DNA of 64,000 nucleotides from Halichondria panicea (taxonomy: Eukaryota > Porifera > Demospongiae > Suberitida > Halichondriidae): positions 7,209,122-7,273,121 of the forward strand of contig NC_087377.1 in assembly GCF_963675165.1 (NCBI RefSeq). Reading direction: 5' to 3'. The position numbers were made by a program, and so were the translations under genes. Below the pieces are notes generated by a model. It was not told where the DNA came from. It did not search any database and was given only the letters and a program-made list of their open reading frames with translations. Below, piece after piece: positions 34,383-47,000 of the stretch. Position 1 is the stretch's first letter; each line of letters opens with the position of its first letter.

Positions 34383-37300
34383 CTATAAATTAGTTTTCGG
34401 GAGCACATCCTCGTACTCATGAACTGGGTCAATGCTCTCGTACTCTCCCTCTGTTGTTGCCAGAGCTTGTGTTTCATCGATCTGTGGTTTCTTTGTTTGC
34501 TCATAGGTAATGTTCCTCTTGATCTTGAGTACTGGAGCATAAGCTTCGTTAGGCTGCTCAATTCCTGGAAACGTTGAGCACCAATCAACTCTTCCATCTG
34601 CATATCAAAGTAACATAGATAGCAAGCAAGACGGAATTCATTATTTACCTTCATTTTGCATCTTCTGTCTTTTTTTTAGACCAACTACAATGCCTGCTCC
34701 AACAACAATGACTACAAGCAATAGCAGAATCACCACCACAGTTAACCCTATTATAATTATGTAGGTGTAATTTTAGGTAAACACTATTCGCTTTACCAGC
34801 TATTACTCCTGTGGCCAATGGAAATTGGGACCCAGTAACAGGTGCAGGGGGGTCGGTAGGAGACAAGGTAGATGGACCTGTACACAACACAGTAAACAGT
34901 ATGAAAATGAGCTACCAAATACACTTACTTGTTGGTGAATTGAGTTGCCTAATGAGTGATACCTTCCCGTCGAAGATGGACTGTGAGCTATTCCAAGAGT
35001 ACACTATCACATGGCCATTAGCAAAAGTGTCGCTGACAGAGAAGGTCGTTGAACTTGCAAATGAGTCAATGAGAGCAACTAAAATTCTGTCGAGAGCGAT
35101 GGTAGACTGAAACAAAACAAGACAAACGACATCAGAGTCAGCACAAGTCACTTGTGCATCTCCATTTGGCAACTTTGTGACAGAAACGCCCTCACAACTG
35201 GGAGGTTGTCCTATATATATATACAAAATGAAGTGACACTATTATATACACATGATCAGAAATACCTCCATCTCCTGAGGACACCGTAACAGATATGTCC
35301 TTGCTGTCAGCTGCTATTGAGATGGGCATTCTCGGCAGAAAATTGCGTTCAAGATCAAACGTAATCACTCTGTAGTTTCCGCTGGGAACAGCTAATATTG
35401 TGAAATTCTCACTCCTGCTATGAGGTATGGTAATCACTTTTATGCTACCAAAATCCAACTCTCCATCAGTGATACGTATCACACAGACAAGAGCTCCGGG
35501 AGAGAGGGTACCTTCAACATACTCAATGCTCACACTAATACAGTTTCCTTCAGGGCAAACGTCCACCGTCAAATTTTGAACGTCAGTTGTTCCTAAAATA
35601 AGGATAAAACATGTACATACACAATTAGCCATTATAATTATTGTTACAATAATTATTATGGCGTACGTATTGCTATATTTTGGAATATCAGTTCAACACC
35701 CCCCAGTGCAGTAAGTGTGACAGTGACGTTGGTTATTATGTCAGAGGGAAGAGGGAAACTCAGCACAGTCAGCGGGTATTGTATGATCTCAGTGATGGGA
35801 CCTGGCAGAGCATCTGAGTCTATTTGGTAATGAGTGAAGTTGCGGCAGTTAGGCACCTGCAAAACGGAGCTCTAAACATAATAATACTAATGGTAAAGTT
35901 TCAGTTACCACATCAATGAGAGTCACTATTTTCATCAACACATCTTCATTCTGGCTGATGAGTGGGGCAATGCTATCACCTGCACGTGGAAGAACACATG
36001 CAGAGCTGAGTGTAAAATATTAATTATACAAAATGTACTGTACAGTACCTGTTACTCGTGTAAAAAACCCAGGGACTGCAGGTTCACTGGATCTTCCTTC
36101 CATTCCTGACTCACTAATTGGAGTCATAATGAAGGTGAGTATATCACAGACAGTGTGGTTAGGATATCCGTAATTAAACTGTGCTTGATTTGTTTGCCCA
36201 TTTAGAGGAGGGAGTGCAACCATCTCATTGGTGCCCAGAGCAGTAAGCAAGATGTCCACACGATAGGTATCATTATTCAGAGTGAAGATATTCGTCACAG
36301 CGACAGTAAGGTGGGTTTCACTATTCACCACTTTAATAGATACACGCTCTGAGAAAAAGGCCTCATTAAATTAAGGCAACCGTGTCTATAGGTGTACTCT
36401 CTATAATATCTATTATACATGCAACTCACCAACTATCAATGTTGCATTCCTTGAGAACACTACACTAGTCACTGATGCTGCAAGACACTGAATGACACTG
36501 TTGTTGAACTGTAAGCTGGCTGGGATGGTCAGCACTGAGGGATGACCAGAAGTGCCTCCAGCTACTCTGATTTCAAATGAACTGTTAGGGCTTGTGGTCT
36601 GGATGCCACTCACAAACCAAGGGTGAGCTAGTGCTCCAGGAGACAGGCACTTAAACTCTGCCAATAATCCCTCGGCTCGTACCACTGACTCAGGCTCAAT
36701 TGTAAACTGTTGGGCTGTGTATATATATAAATTATATACGATAGACTATAATTATATTTTAGACTATAACTTTATAACTATTATATTTTAGACTATAAGG
36801 TATTAGGGAGACAGAAAGTGCCTATTATACTGTACATCATGATCACTACCTTAGATTGGGGTAAATATAGTCTTCTATTATGATAAATTTCTGTGTTACT
36901 TTCAGTTGTCCATTTAGATACAATACATCTATTTTGATATTATACGATCTAACTATCGTCTTTCTTCTAATTGCAGCGACACAATTGTGGTTTTACAGTG
37001 CATGGCGCGCACACAAATAGCTACTTTGGCACTTATACTTATTGGAGTGGTGCTAGACGTTAGAATGTAGAGTGATATCGTAGCTGTGCAACAATTAGTC
37101 GTGCTCAACAACACACTTGGGTGACACAACAGAATGGTGTGTTAGTGGTGTAAAGTAGCACACGATTTTAAGTCTAGATATTAGTAAAGTACTGAAGGTC
37201 TTTTTACTTTTTCAGATACCAGAATTAATATTTATGTTCCGCTAAGTATGTGCAAGTGAAATAAGAGTTGAAATGCTGCAAATGCGGGAAACAACTTGCT

Positions 37301-38941
37301 ATATCACTCTCAAAGGAAGCTTTATACTTTGCAAACCCAGAAATCCAGGTCCTAAAAGTATTGCTATATAGTATAGAAGCATATGTGTGATACGATCATG
37401 TAAATTATATAGCCTTTCTAACAACTCAGCCCAGTGAATACAACAACTTGACCTCATTCTTGACTTAAGCACTGGTTTGGGTACAGAAGTGACTATTCTC
37501 TGGGACATACTAGCTAACTGCTATAAATGTGCAGAAAAGTATCCATGCAGGTACGTGGAGTAATAGATATGCTTACCAGACATAATTGTATTTATTATTA
37601 GGACAAGATAACTGCAATCAAAATGTGCTGCTGTGCGCTCTTTCGTCAAAAAGGAAACATGTGATGTGCTGTCATTAACAAGTAATGTGTTGTCGTAATA
37701 ATAAAATTTATAACAATTGTTAAATAATTATTGTTATTATAAATAGTCGTTGTTATTATAGATGTGTTTTTGATTTGTGTTAAATGTACAGTCATTTCGT
37801 TGAAATTGCAATTTTAAAATCAACACCAAGCTAAATAACATAGAGCAACTACACTATAGAAGTAATCTTGCCGTCCTGAGGTTACGAGGTGCACATGCAC
37901 TGTATGCATGTGCTTATACAATCATTTTTAGTGTGCTTGAAGGCACTGTATTTATGTGCTAGATAACACACTTGCCAATGTGTTCAGCAACACACAACAG
38001 CTACGTGTTACGAAACACCTTTAGCCGTGTCAAATTTAAATAGTTATCCCAAAAGTGTGTTCCAGAACACATCATTTTTAACAGTGAAGGCTATAATGTG
38101 TCAAATGTAGAGATTATTGATTTTAGGCTGCTTTATTTTTTCTAATAATTATAATTATTATAACTATACATGTATAATTATATAAGCCCCAGCAAAATAT
38201 AATTCCATTGCAGCTGCTCAATTGGTGGAGCGCTTCTTAGGGTGGTACTGTAATTAGAAGAAAGACGGTATTGTAACATAATATATCTATATATATACAC
38301 TGGCCATAAATTGTGAGCCATGTTGTATAGCGGGAAAATTTTGCGTGTGTAAATTTTCGCTATTACCTATAGAGCCCTCAGCAGAAATATTCATGGGTTT
38401 TAATAATTATTCGCGTTTCAATCCAGGAAACCCCATGCACCCACCAAGAGCTTTGCATGTGAAATATACTGGTGCGTGGGAGATTGAGTCTCCCAGTTTA
38501 TTTTCGCGTTATCTTATTTGCCTTGAAAAACGGGAAATTTTTGCACCCCATGAAAATTTCCCGCTATACGGTATACCGTAAAACCTCAATTTAAGGTGAC
38601 CCTCTAAATAAGCGACACTTGGACATAAATATAATATATAGCACCATCTAAAATTCTTTTTTTTTGTGTACATTAAAACTTTACTTTTGCAAAGCGTAAT
38701 TAGTGTCGCTTTAAAAATCGAGTTTTTACGCTATCTTTCTTCTAATTACAGCCACAATCTCTGAATGATTATGGTAACATTACAAACACAAGGTGCATGA
38801 TGTCGGGACCTAATTGCAGAATAGCAAAATAATGCCTAGAGACCATGCATGCATATATAGCTATAACTTACCTTTTACAGCTACAGTGAATGTCCCTGCA
38901 ATTGCAAGCAGAAGGAATGTCAAACTAGTGTAATCATCCAT
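34383..38941 (-). CDS. Receptor gene C: Ig/FN3-like single-pass receptor
   Basis: A complete family member, closest to B and F. Exons run leftwards: signal peptide 38941-38872 (MDDYTSLTFLLLAIAG), Ig-like 36714-36430, FN3-like 36348-36049, linker 35979-35909, beta modules 35856-35667, 35592-35266 and 35210-34929, stalk 34877-34797, membrane 34747-34649 and tail 34597-34383. All phases agree. The Ig domain has both cysteines (EFKCLSP and VIQCLAA). The helix is LTVVVILLLLVVIVVGAGIV, followed by basic GLKKRQK. The tail has YAPV, YEQT, YESI and YEDV tyrosines but ends LPKTNL, lacking the YVNV terminus of B, D and E. The stop codon lies in a 36-bp tandem duplication that may have created this shorter end. 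Intron 1 (36715-38871) holds MITE sequence. As for the others, ligand and partners are unknown. Confidence 0.86.
38319..38581. mobile_element. MITE in gene C intron 1
   Basis: TATAGCGGGAAAATTTTGCG at the left and GAAAATTTCCCGCTATACGG at the right, same family as 48241-48447 and 54928-55150. It lies entirely in the intron between the signal and Ig exons. Confidence 0.8.
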
Positions 38942-39099
38942 CAAAGTATACTAGTACTATAGTAGATCTATAGGTGTTGTATGCCAATTAATTAAGTATT
39001 AGATCTAGTAGAAAATACAGTCTAGTTATAGTATGACTGTATAGACTCTAGTTCAGCTACAATGCAGTCACCTATATATATAAACAATGATTATGGTGT

Positions 39100-39122
39100 A
39101 GGGACTGGTAAAGATCACAATA
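39100..39122 (-). promoter_or_regulatory. Conserved motif upstream of gene C
   Basis: GGGACTGGTAAAGATCACAA lies about 165 bases before the gene C start codon. Close versions lie about 200 bases before gene E (49926, GGATTGGTAAAGATCACACT) and in the hairpin before gene A (3019-3094). It could be a shared promoter element, or repeat-derived. Confidence 0.45.
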
Positions 39123-39161
39123 ATATAAGACACTATATAGATCTCATTTTTCAAATCGATA

Positions 39162-41129
39162 CATAGAGGGAAGGGATTGGAAACACAGGGATTTCACGCG
39201 GCCCATGCATGTCGCACCGGAAATAGACAGGAAGTTAATTTAATTGGGGCCAAAAGAGAGTGAACAGATAGCTAGCTACTACATACATAGACCTGAACTA
39301 GTTTCTTTGGTTGCTGTACATCAGAAAGAGACTTTTCTCTGTTGCATTAAAGAATTACACATCCTATTAAAGACCTTAACAAACCTTCAAAGAACAAGAC
39401 ATGCACCCACAAAAAAAACTATAGTACTAGGCACAGCTCATGACCATAATTATAGACTGCATACTTATATTTCTTAACATTATTGATACACACAATCACA
39501 AAGGATGCATGGAGAAATGATGATGTTACAAACATAAAACATAATTTTTGTAAGTCTGACGACGTTTAGGTAGTGGTGTCTTTCCGTCATCTGGTCACTA
39601 CACAGCTTTTGCACGACCAATCGTAATGAATAACAGTGTCCCTTCCCTCTGTCATTGGCATGCCAAACTTTTCCAAAGGATCTTGGCAGATCCTCAGATG
39701 TTCTGAGTACCCTGGGAAAGCAATTTACGGGTAAGTTTGAATTAGCATATTTCCAAAACTATGCAGGTTAGCAAGGAAAAACTTTTCTCAAGGCACATCG
39801 GGATCATTAGGCAATATGTAGACCTGAACAATAGTGATGTACAATGTATTGTTAACCAGCAACTCCCCCGCAAACAAATGTAGACCTACTTACGAATTCT
39901 TCTTTTCACACTTTTATGTTAATATTAAAAAATAAACAGCCTAATTCTCAACTTAGCTATGGCATATTTCAATGCTTCCTCTACACTGTGATCACTCTCA
40001 AGCAACCATGGCTACTTCCTAGCTCAAAATATCCCCCACAAAGTTTCATACCTTCAAATTCCCAGCTAAATACATGTAAAATCAGAGATACAAAAGAAAG
40101 GGGATTGGAAACGAAATTTTTACGAAATTTTTGCGTGAAGCATTCCGCGTTATAGGGCGTGGCTAAAACTACAAAGGATTATATTTATAGTCAGCATGCT
40201 CATTACCAGTCTTGACTGCTCTACAATGTGCTGTACATAGAAACAGTGAAATTGATCATTTTTAATGTTGATTTTTCTAAAAAGTAAAGAGAATTTAGCT
40301 CTAAAAAGTCGACTAAGCCATGCAGCCACTATTACTAGACAAATAAATGCTATGCAAGAAGAAATAGCCTTTACTATGAAGTCGTAGGAGGGACAGGCCC
40401 GTGGTGTGTCTAAAAGTATACTAAAGCAGTTTGAAGGACTATACTGCAAACGTTTATGAACAGTACAGCTTATTTATAGCATGAAGCCATTCTATGTAGC
40501 ACTTAGATACATAATAACCAAGTCAAGCAATGTCCTTTGCTGTTTTGACTTCACAGGAGGGACAGAGAAAAGTTGACATAGAGTAATTCAACCTAAACTC
40601 AAAAAAATTGGAAACAGAGTAAAGACAACGGACTTAGAGCTTGTCAGTGGTATAAGCTTACTTCTCTCAAGTGACAAGTATCTCCCAGGCCCTGAGTGAT
40701 CTCTAGTGGATAGGAGAGCTAGAAACCAGGGATACAAAACTTTTCCATGTAATTATTTGCGAGCGCAATAATTACACGGAGTGCTTCACCGGATGTCAGT
40801 CCTTTTACATAGGGCGTGGGCGGTCGTTTCCAATCCCCTTTCTTTTGTATCTCTGGTAAAATAGTGCTACATGGACCTCTGATGATCAAATAAATTAGGT
40901 AAATGATGTAAACCATACATTTACTATGGATAATGTACATACAGACTAGCTCTGCCAGTGCTTACTGCAGTTTTCTTCAGTTTCTTCTCCTCTGTCTTTA
41001 ACTTTGCAGCTGGCTCGCAATCAATCGCAATCATCACTTGCGGAATGCAACACGCATGGTGTCAGAATTCTCTAGGGCAATACATTGGTCACCTGAGATG
41101 TTTCCAATCCCTTCCCTCTACTATCTATG
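39162..41129. mobile_element. Large inverted-repeat element, copy 2
   Basis: Begins CATAGAGGGAAGGGATTGG and ends CCAATCCCTTCCCTCTACTATCTATG. The body matches 9645-10790 of copy 1 in the same orientation with few differences. At about 40083-40856 it carries another inverted-repeat element with ends AGAGATACAAAAGAAAGGGG and CCCCTTTCTTTTGTATCTCT. No transposase frame is visible. Confidence 0.75.
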
Positions 41130-41357
41130 ATACAATCATACAACTGTGTAGCCTCGAGACCAGCCGTTCGTTATCTGAAAGAACGCCTGGTCAAGTTCCA
41201 ATGTAGCCTCGATCCCAGGCCGATCCGTCTCTAATTGAACGCTAGGTCGCCTCCTCGGCCTGGTATTGATTGTATCTGGGCGTGTATCTGGGCGTGACTT
41301 CGTTATTATTATTAAGTCCATGTGGTCAAAATTTTTAATGAAAATTGAATAAAATTA

Positions 41358-41690
41358 ATGGCTTCTAAGTTTGTTCTTTGTAGGTTATGTTGCAGCACTG
41401 ATGCCATACAAAACAGAAGATATAAACATTTGTTCAGCAGTAAGGCTCTCAAAGAAGATATTCCAGGGAGGCTCAGTCTTGCATTGGATCTGCCTGTTAG
41501 TGATTCAGATGGCCTGTCAAAGATTGTCCGTCTTTCTTGTATCAAGAAGATAGAGTCCATAGAGGTGTTCAGGCTCCTGGCCAGACGTAGCTACCAGAAA
41601 CAAGTGTCCAAAGAGCAGCTCCCTAGTAGTCCAGTAAGATCAGCCCCTAAGAAAAGGACTAAGGACACGAGTGGTTCCGACGCATCTCCT
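41358..41690 (+). pseudogene. ZAD-like zinc-finger domain fragment
   Basis: The reading frame starts MASKFVLCRLCCSTD and continues with HLFSSKALKEDIPGRL and DGLSKIVRLSCIKKIE. The C-x2-C pair and the later SCIKKIE block resemble a ZAD-type N-terminal zinc domain. The second pair is broken: where a C-x2-C is expected the sequence reads R-L-S-C (CGT in place of TGT), so one zinc ligand is missing. After about residue 110 the frame runs into antisense helicase sequence and is probably not coding. It lies inside the Mutator-like element and is most likely a captured fragment. Confidence 0.5.
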
Positions 41691-41699
41691 TTCACTGTG

Positions 41700-42433
41700 A
41701 GCTCGCGTCCAACAGCACACCCAGTCATTTCGAGAACCTCCACAATCACATTCCTCATAACATCTGTCACAGTAGCCGTTGCAGCCAACATTGGAGCACC
41801 AAGAGGGGCAAATGCTCTAAGCTCACCTAGGTGTGCATAGGCAGGACGAAAGTCAGAGCTCCTACAGAACATACATAATAATCACAACGGGAGTTATTAA
41901 TAACTTACCACTTGTAAACACAGTGTGCTTCGTCCACAGCTATTGCCACTAAAGAGGAATTGAGTGGAGGCTCTAGTAATAGCATCCTCCAACGATAGAT
42001 AGTCTTCAACAACAGCCTCTGGGGCAGTGAACAGCAGACAGTACTTTCCATCCGACACATCTTTGTTAGTGGCAACAAGACTTCTGTCGATTCCCTTATT
42101 ACTACTGAGGATGGCAGCAGAAACACCTCCAGTGTTCAGACTCCTGACCTGGTCAATCATGAGAGACACAAGGGGAGAGATGACAAAAACTACACTTCTG
42201 GCAACAAGAGGACCCTTAGTCCTACCAAGCTTGTAGTCCATCAAGAAGGGTAGCAATTGATAGCACAGAGACTTGCCATACCCAGTTGGGAACCACACAA
42301 AAACGTCCCTTCCTTCTGACAGGAGCTTGAGAGCACGGACCTGCTGTTCCTTGAGGATCAGTCCTTCTTGCTTCACACAAGACAGTGCATATGCTAATGC
42401 TTCTTGGATATCAAAAGACGTTGAAATTGCCAT
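41700..42433 (-). pseudogene. RecQ-like helicase, first RecA-domain fragment
   Basis: From 42433 the frame shows motif 0 (LKEQQVRALKLL), Walker A (FPTGYGKSLCYQLLPF), motif Ia (VVFVISPLVSLMIDQV) and LLFTAPEAVV. A frameshift near 41950-41975 moves the DEAH box (AIAVDEAHCVYKW) into another frame. An intron (donor at about 41910, acceptor near 41870) leads to SDFRPAYAHLGELRAF and motif III (LAATATVT). Homology ends near 41700; the second RecA domain with motifs IV-VI, and the RQC zinc region, are absent. It cannot be a working helicase and reads as a captured, decayed fragment inside the Mutator-like element. Confidence 0.75.
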
Positions 42434-43273
42434 AGTATAGAGTAGAAGAGGGTATTATGAGATGGAACCAATTATGAGACAGCTGTTTAAAACAGGAGTG
42501 CTTCAGCTATTTTGTCTGCAGTTAATAGCACTACCACTCTAGTATTTTTTCTAAAAGAAATTTGGAGTTGTATGCTTGTGTTGACAGAGATACCACAATA
42601 GTTTGTTTAAGTACAGAATTTAATTGGAAAAAACATTTTTAATTGACCAAATTTAAGTGGGTGCCAAATGTTTGTAGTAAATTTCACTAGGTATCAGTTA
42701 AAACAGGAGTAACTGTTTTTATAGGCAAAATAATCACTATATTTTAATATCAAAAAGTTCCAGATATGTTAGAACAGCCAATTAGCGTTAAAATTAATTA
42801 ATTGCAATGGTGTCTCGTAAATACCCCCCCTGTCTCATAATACCCAAACCACTTTGAACACTAAAATGCTAGCATTAGCTGCAAACAAAGCACTGTCACT
42901 AATTTTTTTGCTTACATGCAAAGCATATTGACCATAATAGTTAGTGAACAGGCTATTTAGCTCCCTCAAGATTACTGCAAGACAGGGGGGTCAGACACAT
43001 TTAGAGGTCTCATAATACCCCCTTGTACTCTAGTAGCTAGCTAGCTTTACGGAGCTATTTATGAGATTACAATTACTTTTACGGAGTAGGTGCTCATACA
43101 TACACGTACACCATTAGTGTTAAGTCGCTCAGGAATTCGCTCTTTTTTAGCGAATACCTGAGCGAGGTGGAGCCAATAAGAGCACGCCCAGATACAATCA
43201 ATACCAGGCCGAGGAGGCGACCTAGCGTTCAATTGGAGACGGATCGGCCTGGGGTCGAGGCTAGTTCCAATGT

Positions 43274-44090
43274 AGCACTCGTCCAGCTGAGTCAGCGTTT
43301 TATAGTATGATATTCATGGGTAATACATCTTGGGCGGACCTTGTGTGGGCAATTACCGGTGTAGAAGCGATATGGGGCTCCCCCCCCATTTCAGGGCCCC
43401 CCGGGTCCTAAAACGCTAGCGATTGGGGCCCCCCAACGGCCCTATTTCACTAGCGCTTTGAGGCCCCTCCAGCGATATGGGGCCCCCACTTATAACTTGC
43501 AGTGTAGATGGTATCTATGCTTGTAGCCTCAGCCTCATGGTCTAAGTAAATCTAGATGTCCCTTGCTGACTAGATCTTGCACAGTACTTACTCATAATTA
43601 GCTCTCTTGCTGACTAAGTTTAATAACACCATGACTTGCAGGTGGTATTGGCTAATGTTAGGCTAGCTACCAGAGCAGGAACGTGTAGATCTATNNNNNN
43701 NNNNNNNNNNNNNNNNNNNNNNNNNNNNNNNNNNNNNNNNNNNNNNNNNNNNNNNNNNNNNNNNNNNNNNNNNNNNNNNNNNNNNNNNNNNNNNNNNNNN
43801 NNNNNNNNNNNNNNNNNNNNNNNNNNNNNNNNNNNNNNNNNNNNNNNNNNNNNNNNNNNNNNNNNNNNNNNNNNNNNNNNNNNNNNNNNNNNNNTTATAG
43901 GTGCCTGGCGAAGATGGGTTACTTACTCTACTGTCGTACAGTAAAGGTGAGTGATCTGAAGGGGGGTATGTGGGTGTAGGTTGTGTCTAGCTGTTGCCAT
44001 GCATAGATATGGCTAGATCTAGTCTAGACTGATCTATCAGGTATTAAACTGATGTAGTCTATTAAATTTTCCACATAGCTTCATGCTCTG
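43274..44090. other. Spacer with assembly gap; gene D upstream flank
   Basis: Bases 43695-43894 are N. Bases 43970-44090 match the 5' flank of gene A (for example AGATCTAGTCTAGACTGATC). GC-rich low-complexity sequence with CCCCCC runs lies at 43370-43490. No gene is visible; the promoter motif seen upstream of A, C and E would fall in the gap. Confidence 0.6.
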
Positions 44091-47000
44091 ATGGACAAGA
44101 GTTTGACATCTTTCACTTTTCTTTTCATGGCAGGGTCATTCATCATAGCTGTAACAGGTAAGGCTGTTATGTTACATTGGCAGTACACATTAATTTCAGA
44201 ATACTGCTGCATACAAAAATTAATAATGTTGCCACAAGAACACTATTCTACATGTAGATCGTATACCAAGGTTCGAGTGCCTTAGTTATAGTCAATTGCG
44301 AATGACATTGTATAAGCCTGGATACTATTGGGAATAGAACGTGCAGCATGCTAATATGTATGCTCCTTGCGAGTAAAATCACTCTTTCCTTTGCAACCGC
44401 TATATACATAACTATATATGCAGCCAGAGATTGTGACTCATAATTATAGTCAAGCATGTGATGCTCCTCTGCATGAGTACCACCACTATTGGCACACTTT
44501 TGGATCCATTTTCAGTTAGTTACTGCTAGGGTACCGTCTTATAGTTTTTGTCAGTGTGTGTGTGTGTGAGCCTATACTGAATTATTATCTCCCCAGAATC
44601 TCGACCCTGGAATATAATACATGTACAGGGTTTTGCAGAATCTTTACAATATCCCAAAAAAGCGTTTTGCGTTGAGCGTTCCTTATAAGGTTGTCTGTGG
44701 TCAACCATAAAGTCGTACATCTTAGTCAGCATGTCAACAATGCACTATTCTACAAACAGTTGATGGATCAACTTGAAGATTCTCAGCAACACTTTGATAA
44801 GACATGCAGTCCAAGCAGCTCTGTCTGATGCACTATTCTCCATCTAATAATACCGCTTTTTTCACAAGAAAAAGCCTTTTTGTTTTTGAATTTTGCTTCC
44901 TAAGCAGACTTGGCATTTCACCACAATGTTTATGACACCACAATGTGTAAAGATTAGATATCCATATAAGGAACGCTCTACACCCTCTATTTCCAGAGGA
45001 GGCTGGACACATGTCATCTGTAGTCATCCGTTAGTCATTAACAGTCATCAATAATCCCATGAATACGCTTAAAATCGATCCTTTTCGATCCTGCTGAGTC
45101 AGCATTTTACCTAACTCTTCCATTCTTGCTTGTCTATCTCTCTTGTATTATATCTCCTGTTAGTTAATGAGTTGTAGTAGTTTAACAATATGATTGCTAT
45201 ACCTGCTACATCAAGACAGGAGTAAAAAAACAAAGGCAAGTGCAGCAACAACTTGATGTTTGTGATTAATCTAAGTTTCTGGCTCATTGCTTCTAGTATG
45301 ACTATGCTACTCAGTTTCTAGTTTCACTGGGTATTTTTAGCATCATTTACTACTAGTATGGAGTACTAAAATCGCTTGCAGGCTTTTGACTTGGCTGAAT
45401 AGCTACTGTTCTCTGCAAGTTTCCGTATATCTCTCCATGCACACACATTTCCTCCGTAAAACATTATGACGCGTGTCCAACCTCCTCTGCTCTATTTCAA
45501 AGATTCTGCAAAACCCTGTAGATCTGCACATATAAATTGTGTGCTACCAAATTACTGGTGTGCATTGTACTTTTTGAATAAACTACTGAAACACAGTTTA
45601 CATGACTGTATTATTTTGTTACTAATTTTGACAGTGACATCTAATTGACCTGATTTATAATAATTATGATTTTATAATTATTCTCGAGTACAGTAACCCA
45701 TAACGACGTCTGCGTGCTAATACTTTCTCACAGCTCAGTTCACAGTACAGCCAGTGTCAGTGGAGAGAGCCGAGGGACTGGAGGCTGTGTTCAATTGTCG
45801 GTATCAAGTAGAGGGATTTACTGATAATTATTTCTGGTATATGAACAATGTCGTAGTGGGACCAGATACAGAAACTGTTAGAACACGTCCACCTTCATCC
45901 CCTGCTGGTGGACTAGCTACACTGATAATCTTGGCCACTCCACAGCACAACAACTCTGTTGTGTATTGTAGTGCTGTTATCATAAATGGCACTGGTATTA
46001 CTTTAGCAGATTCATCCACAGCATCTCTAGTTGTTCGTGGTGAGTCAATATCTTGATTGTTCCAGCATTATTATTTTCTTTTTCCTTATTACATTAGAGA
46101 CGGTCCTCACTCACTTTATTGTTGCACCGAATACCATTACCGTGATGTGGAATGCTCTACCTCTCACTGAGTATTGTGTGGACATCACCAGGACAACTCT
46201 GGACTCAACTGAAACAGTGGTTCTTGATTCTCTGTGTGGATTCACTAATGAGTACATCTACATGTACTCTGATAACAGTGTGTGTGCCAGATTCACTGTG
46301 ACTCCTACTGATGGAGAGATGAGGGGAACAACCAGTGAATTATGTACCGGGTTATTTACGAGAGTAGAAGGTGTGTTTATACCATAATAATAGTATTACA
46401 CTTCTATGATATTATGCAGGTGGAGAACAACATCGTATTCTTGAAACTAAAAGGAATAAATTAGTCAAATTTAGGGCAACTGTGAGTGATTCAATTTTAG
46501 TTGTTCGTTTTGTTGTTAAGAATGCATTTTAGTTCGTTTGAGTTCTCTCATAAAATTCTAGGTTCCAAGTTGTACAAAGTTCACTCGGTATCGTGTGGAC
46601 TCTGACCTATTGACTCCCTCCATCGACCGTTCAATCACGGACCCTTTTCTGTTTGATGGCTCACTCAGTTTCTCCCTCCCCACTGACAAGATGACAGAAT
46701 ACAGTGTCACACTGACTGATGAGAATGGAATAGATTTCGTGTTTGAGAACATTCCAATCAGTGAGTTCAATGATGCGTGTTCATTTTGCTAATTCTTTTT
46801 TCCCTAGGTACTTTTGACGTTCAAGACCTCCTAGTATCTGAATGTCCTGGTAGTGGTGGTATTTGTGTGAGCATTGTGTATGTTGAAGGTACTCTCTCTC
46901 CCGGAGCTCTCGTCTGTGCAATTCGTATCATTGATGGAGTGTTTGATTTTGCTAACATGAAACTGGTTACCATCCCTCGGAATTCTATTGAAAATTTCAC

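Larger units (their letters stand above)
41204..43263. mobile_element. 2.06-kb Mutator-like element (80-bp TIRs, 9-bp target duplication)
   Basis: The terminal inverted repeats begin TAGCCTCGATCCCAGGCC and stay complementary for about 80 bases (41204-41284 and 43183-43263). Both sides are flanked by GTTCCAATG (41195-41203 and 43264-43272), a 9-bp target duplication typical of Mutator-like elements. Inside are fragments of two host-type genes, a ZAD-like zinc finger (plus) and a RecQ-like helicase (minus), but no transposase, so it looks like a gene-fragment-carrying (Pack-MULE-like) element. It shares termini with the tiny elements at 18349-18423 and 56499-56556. Confidence 0.8.

Noticed and set aside
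43636-43944. 102-codon frame crossing the N gap
   Set aside because: Most of it is undetermined sequence.
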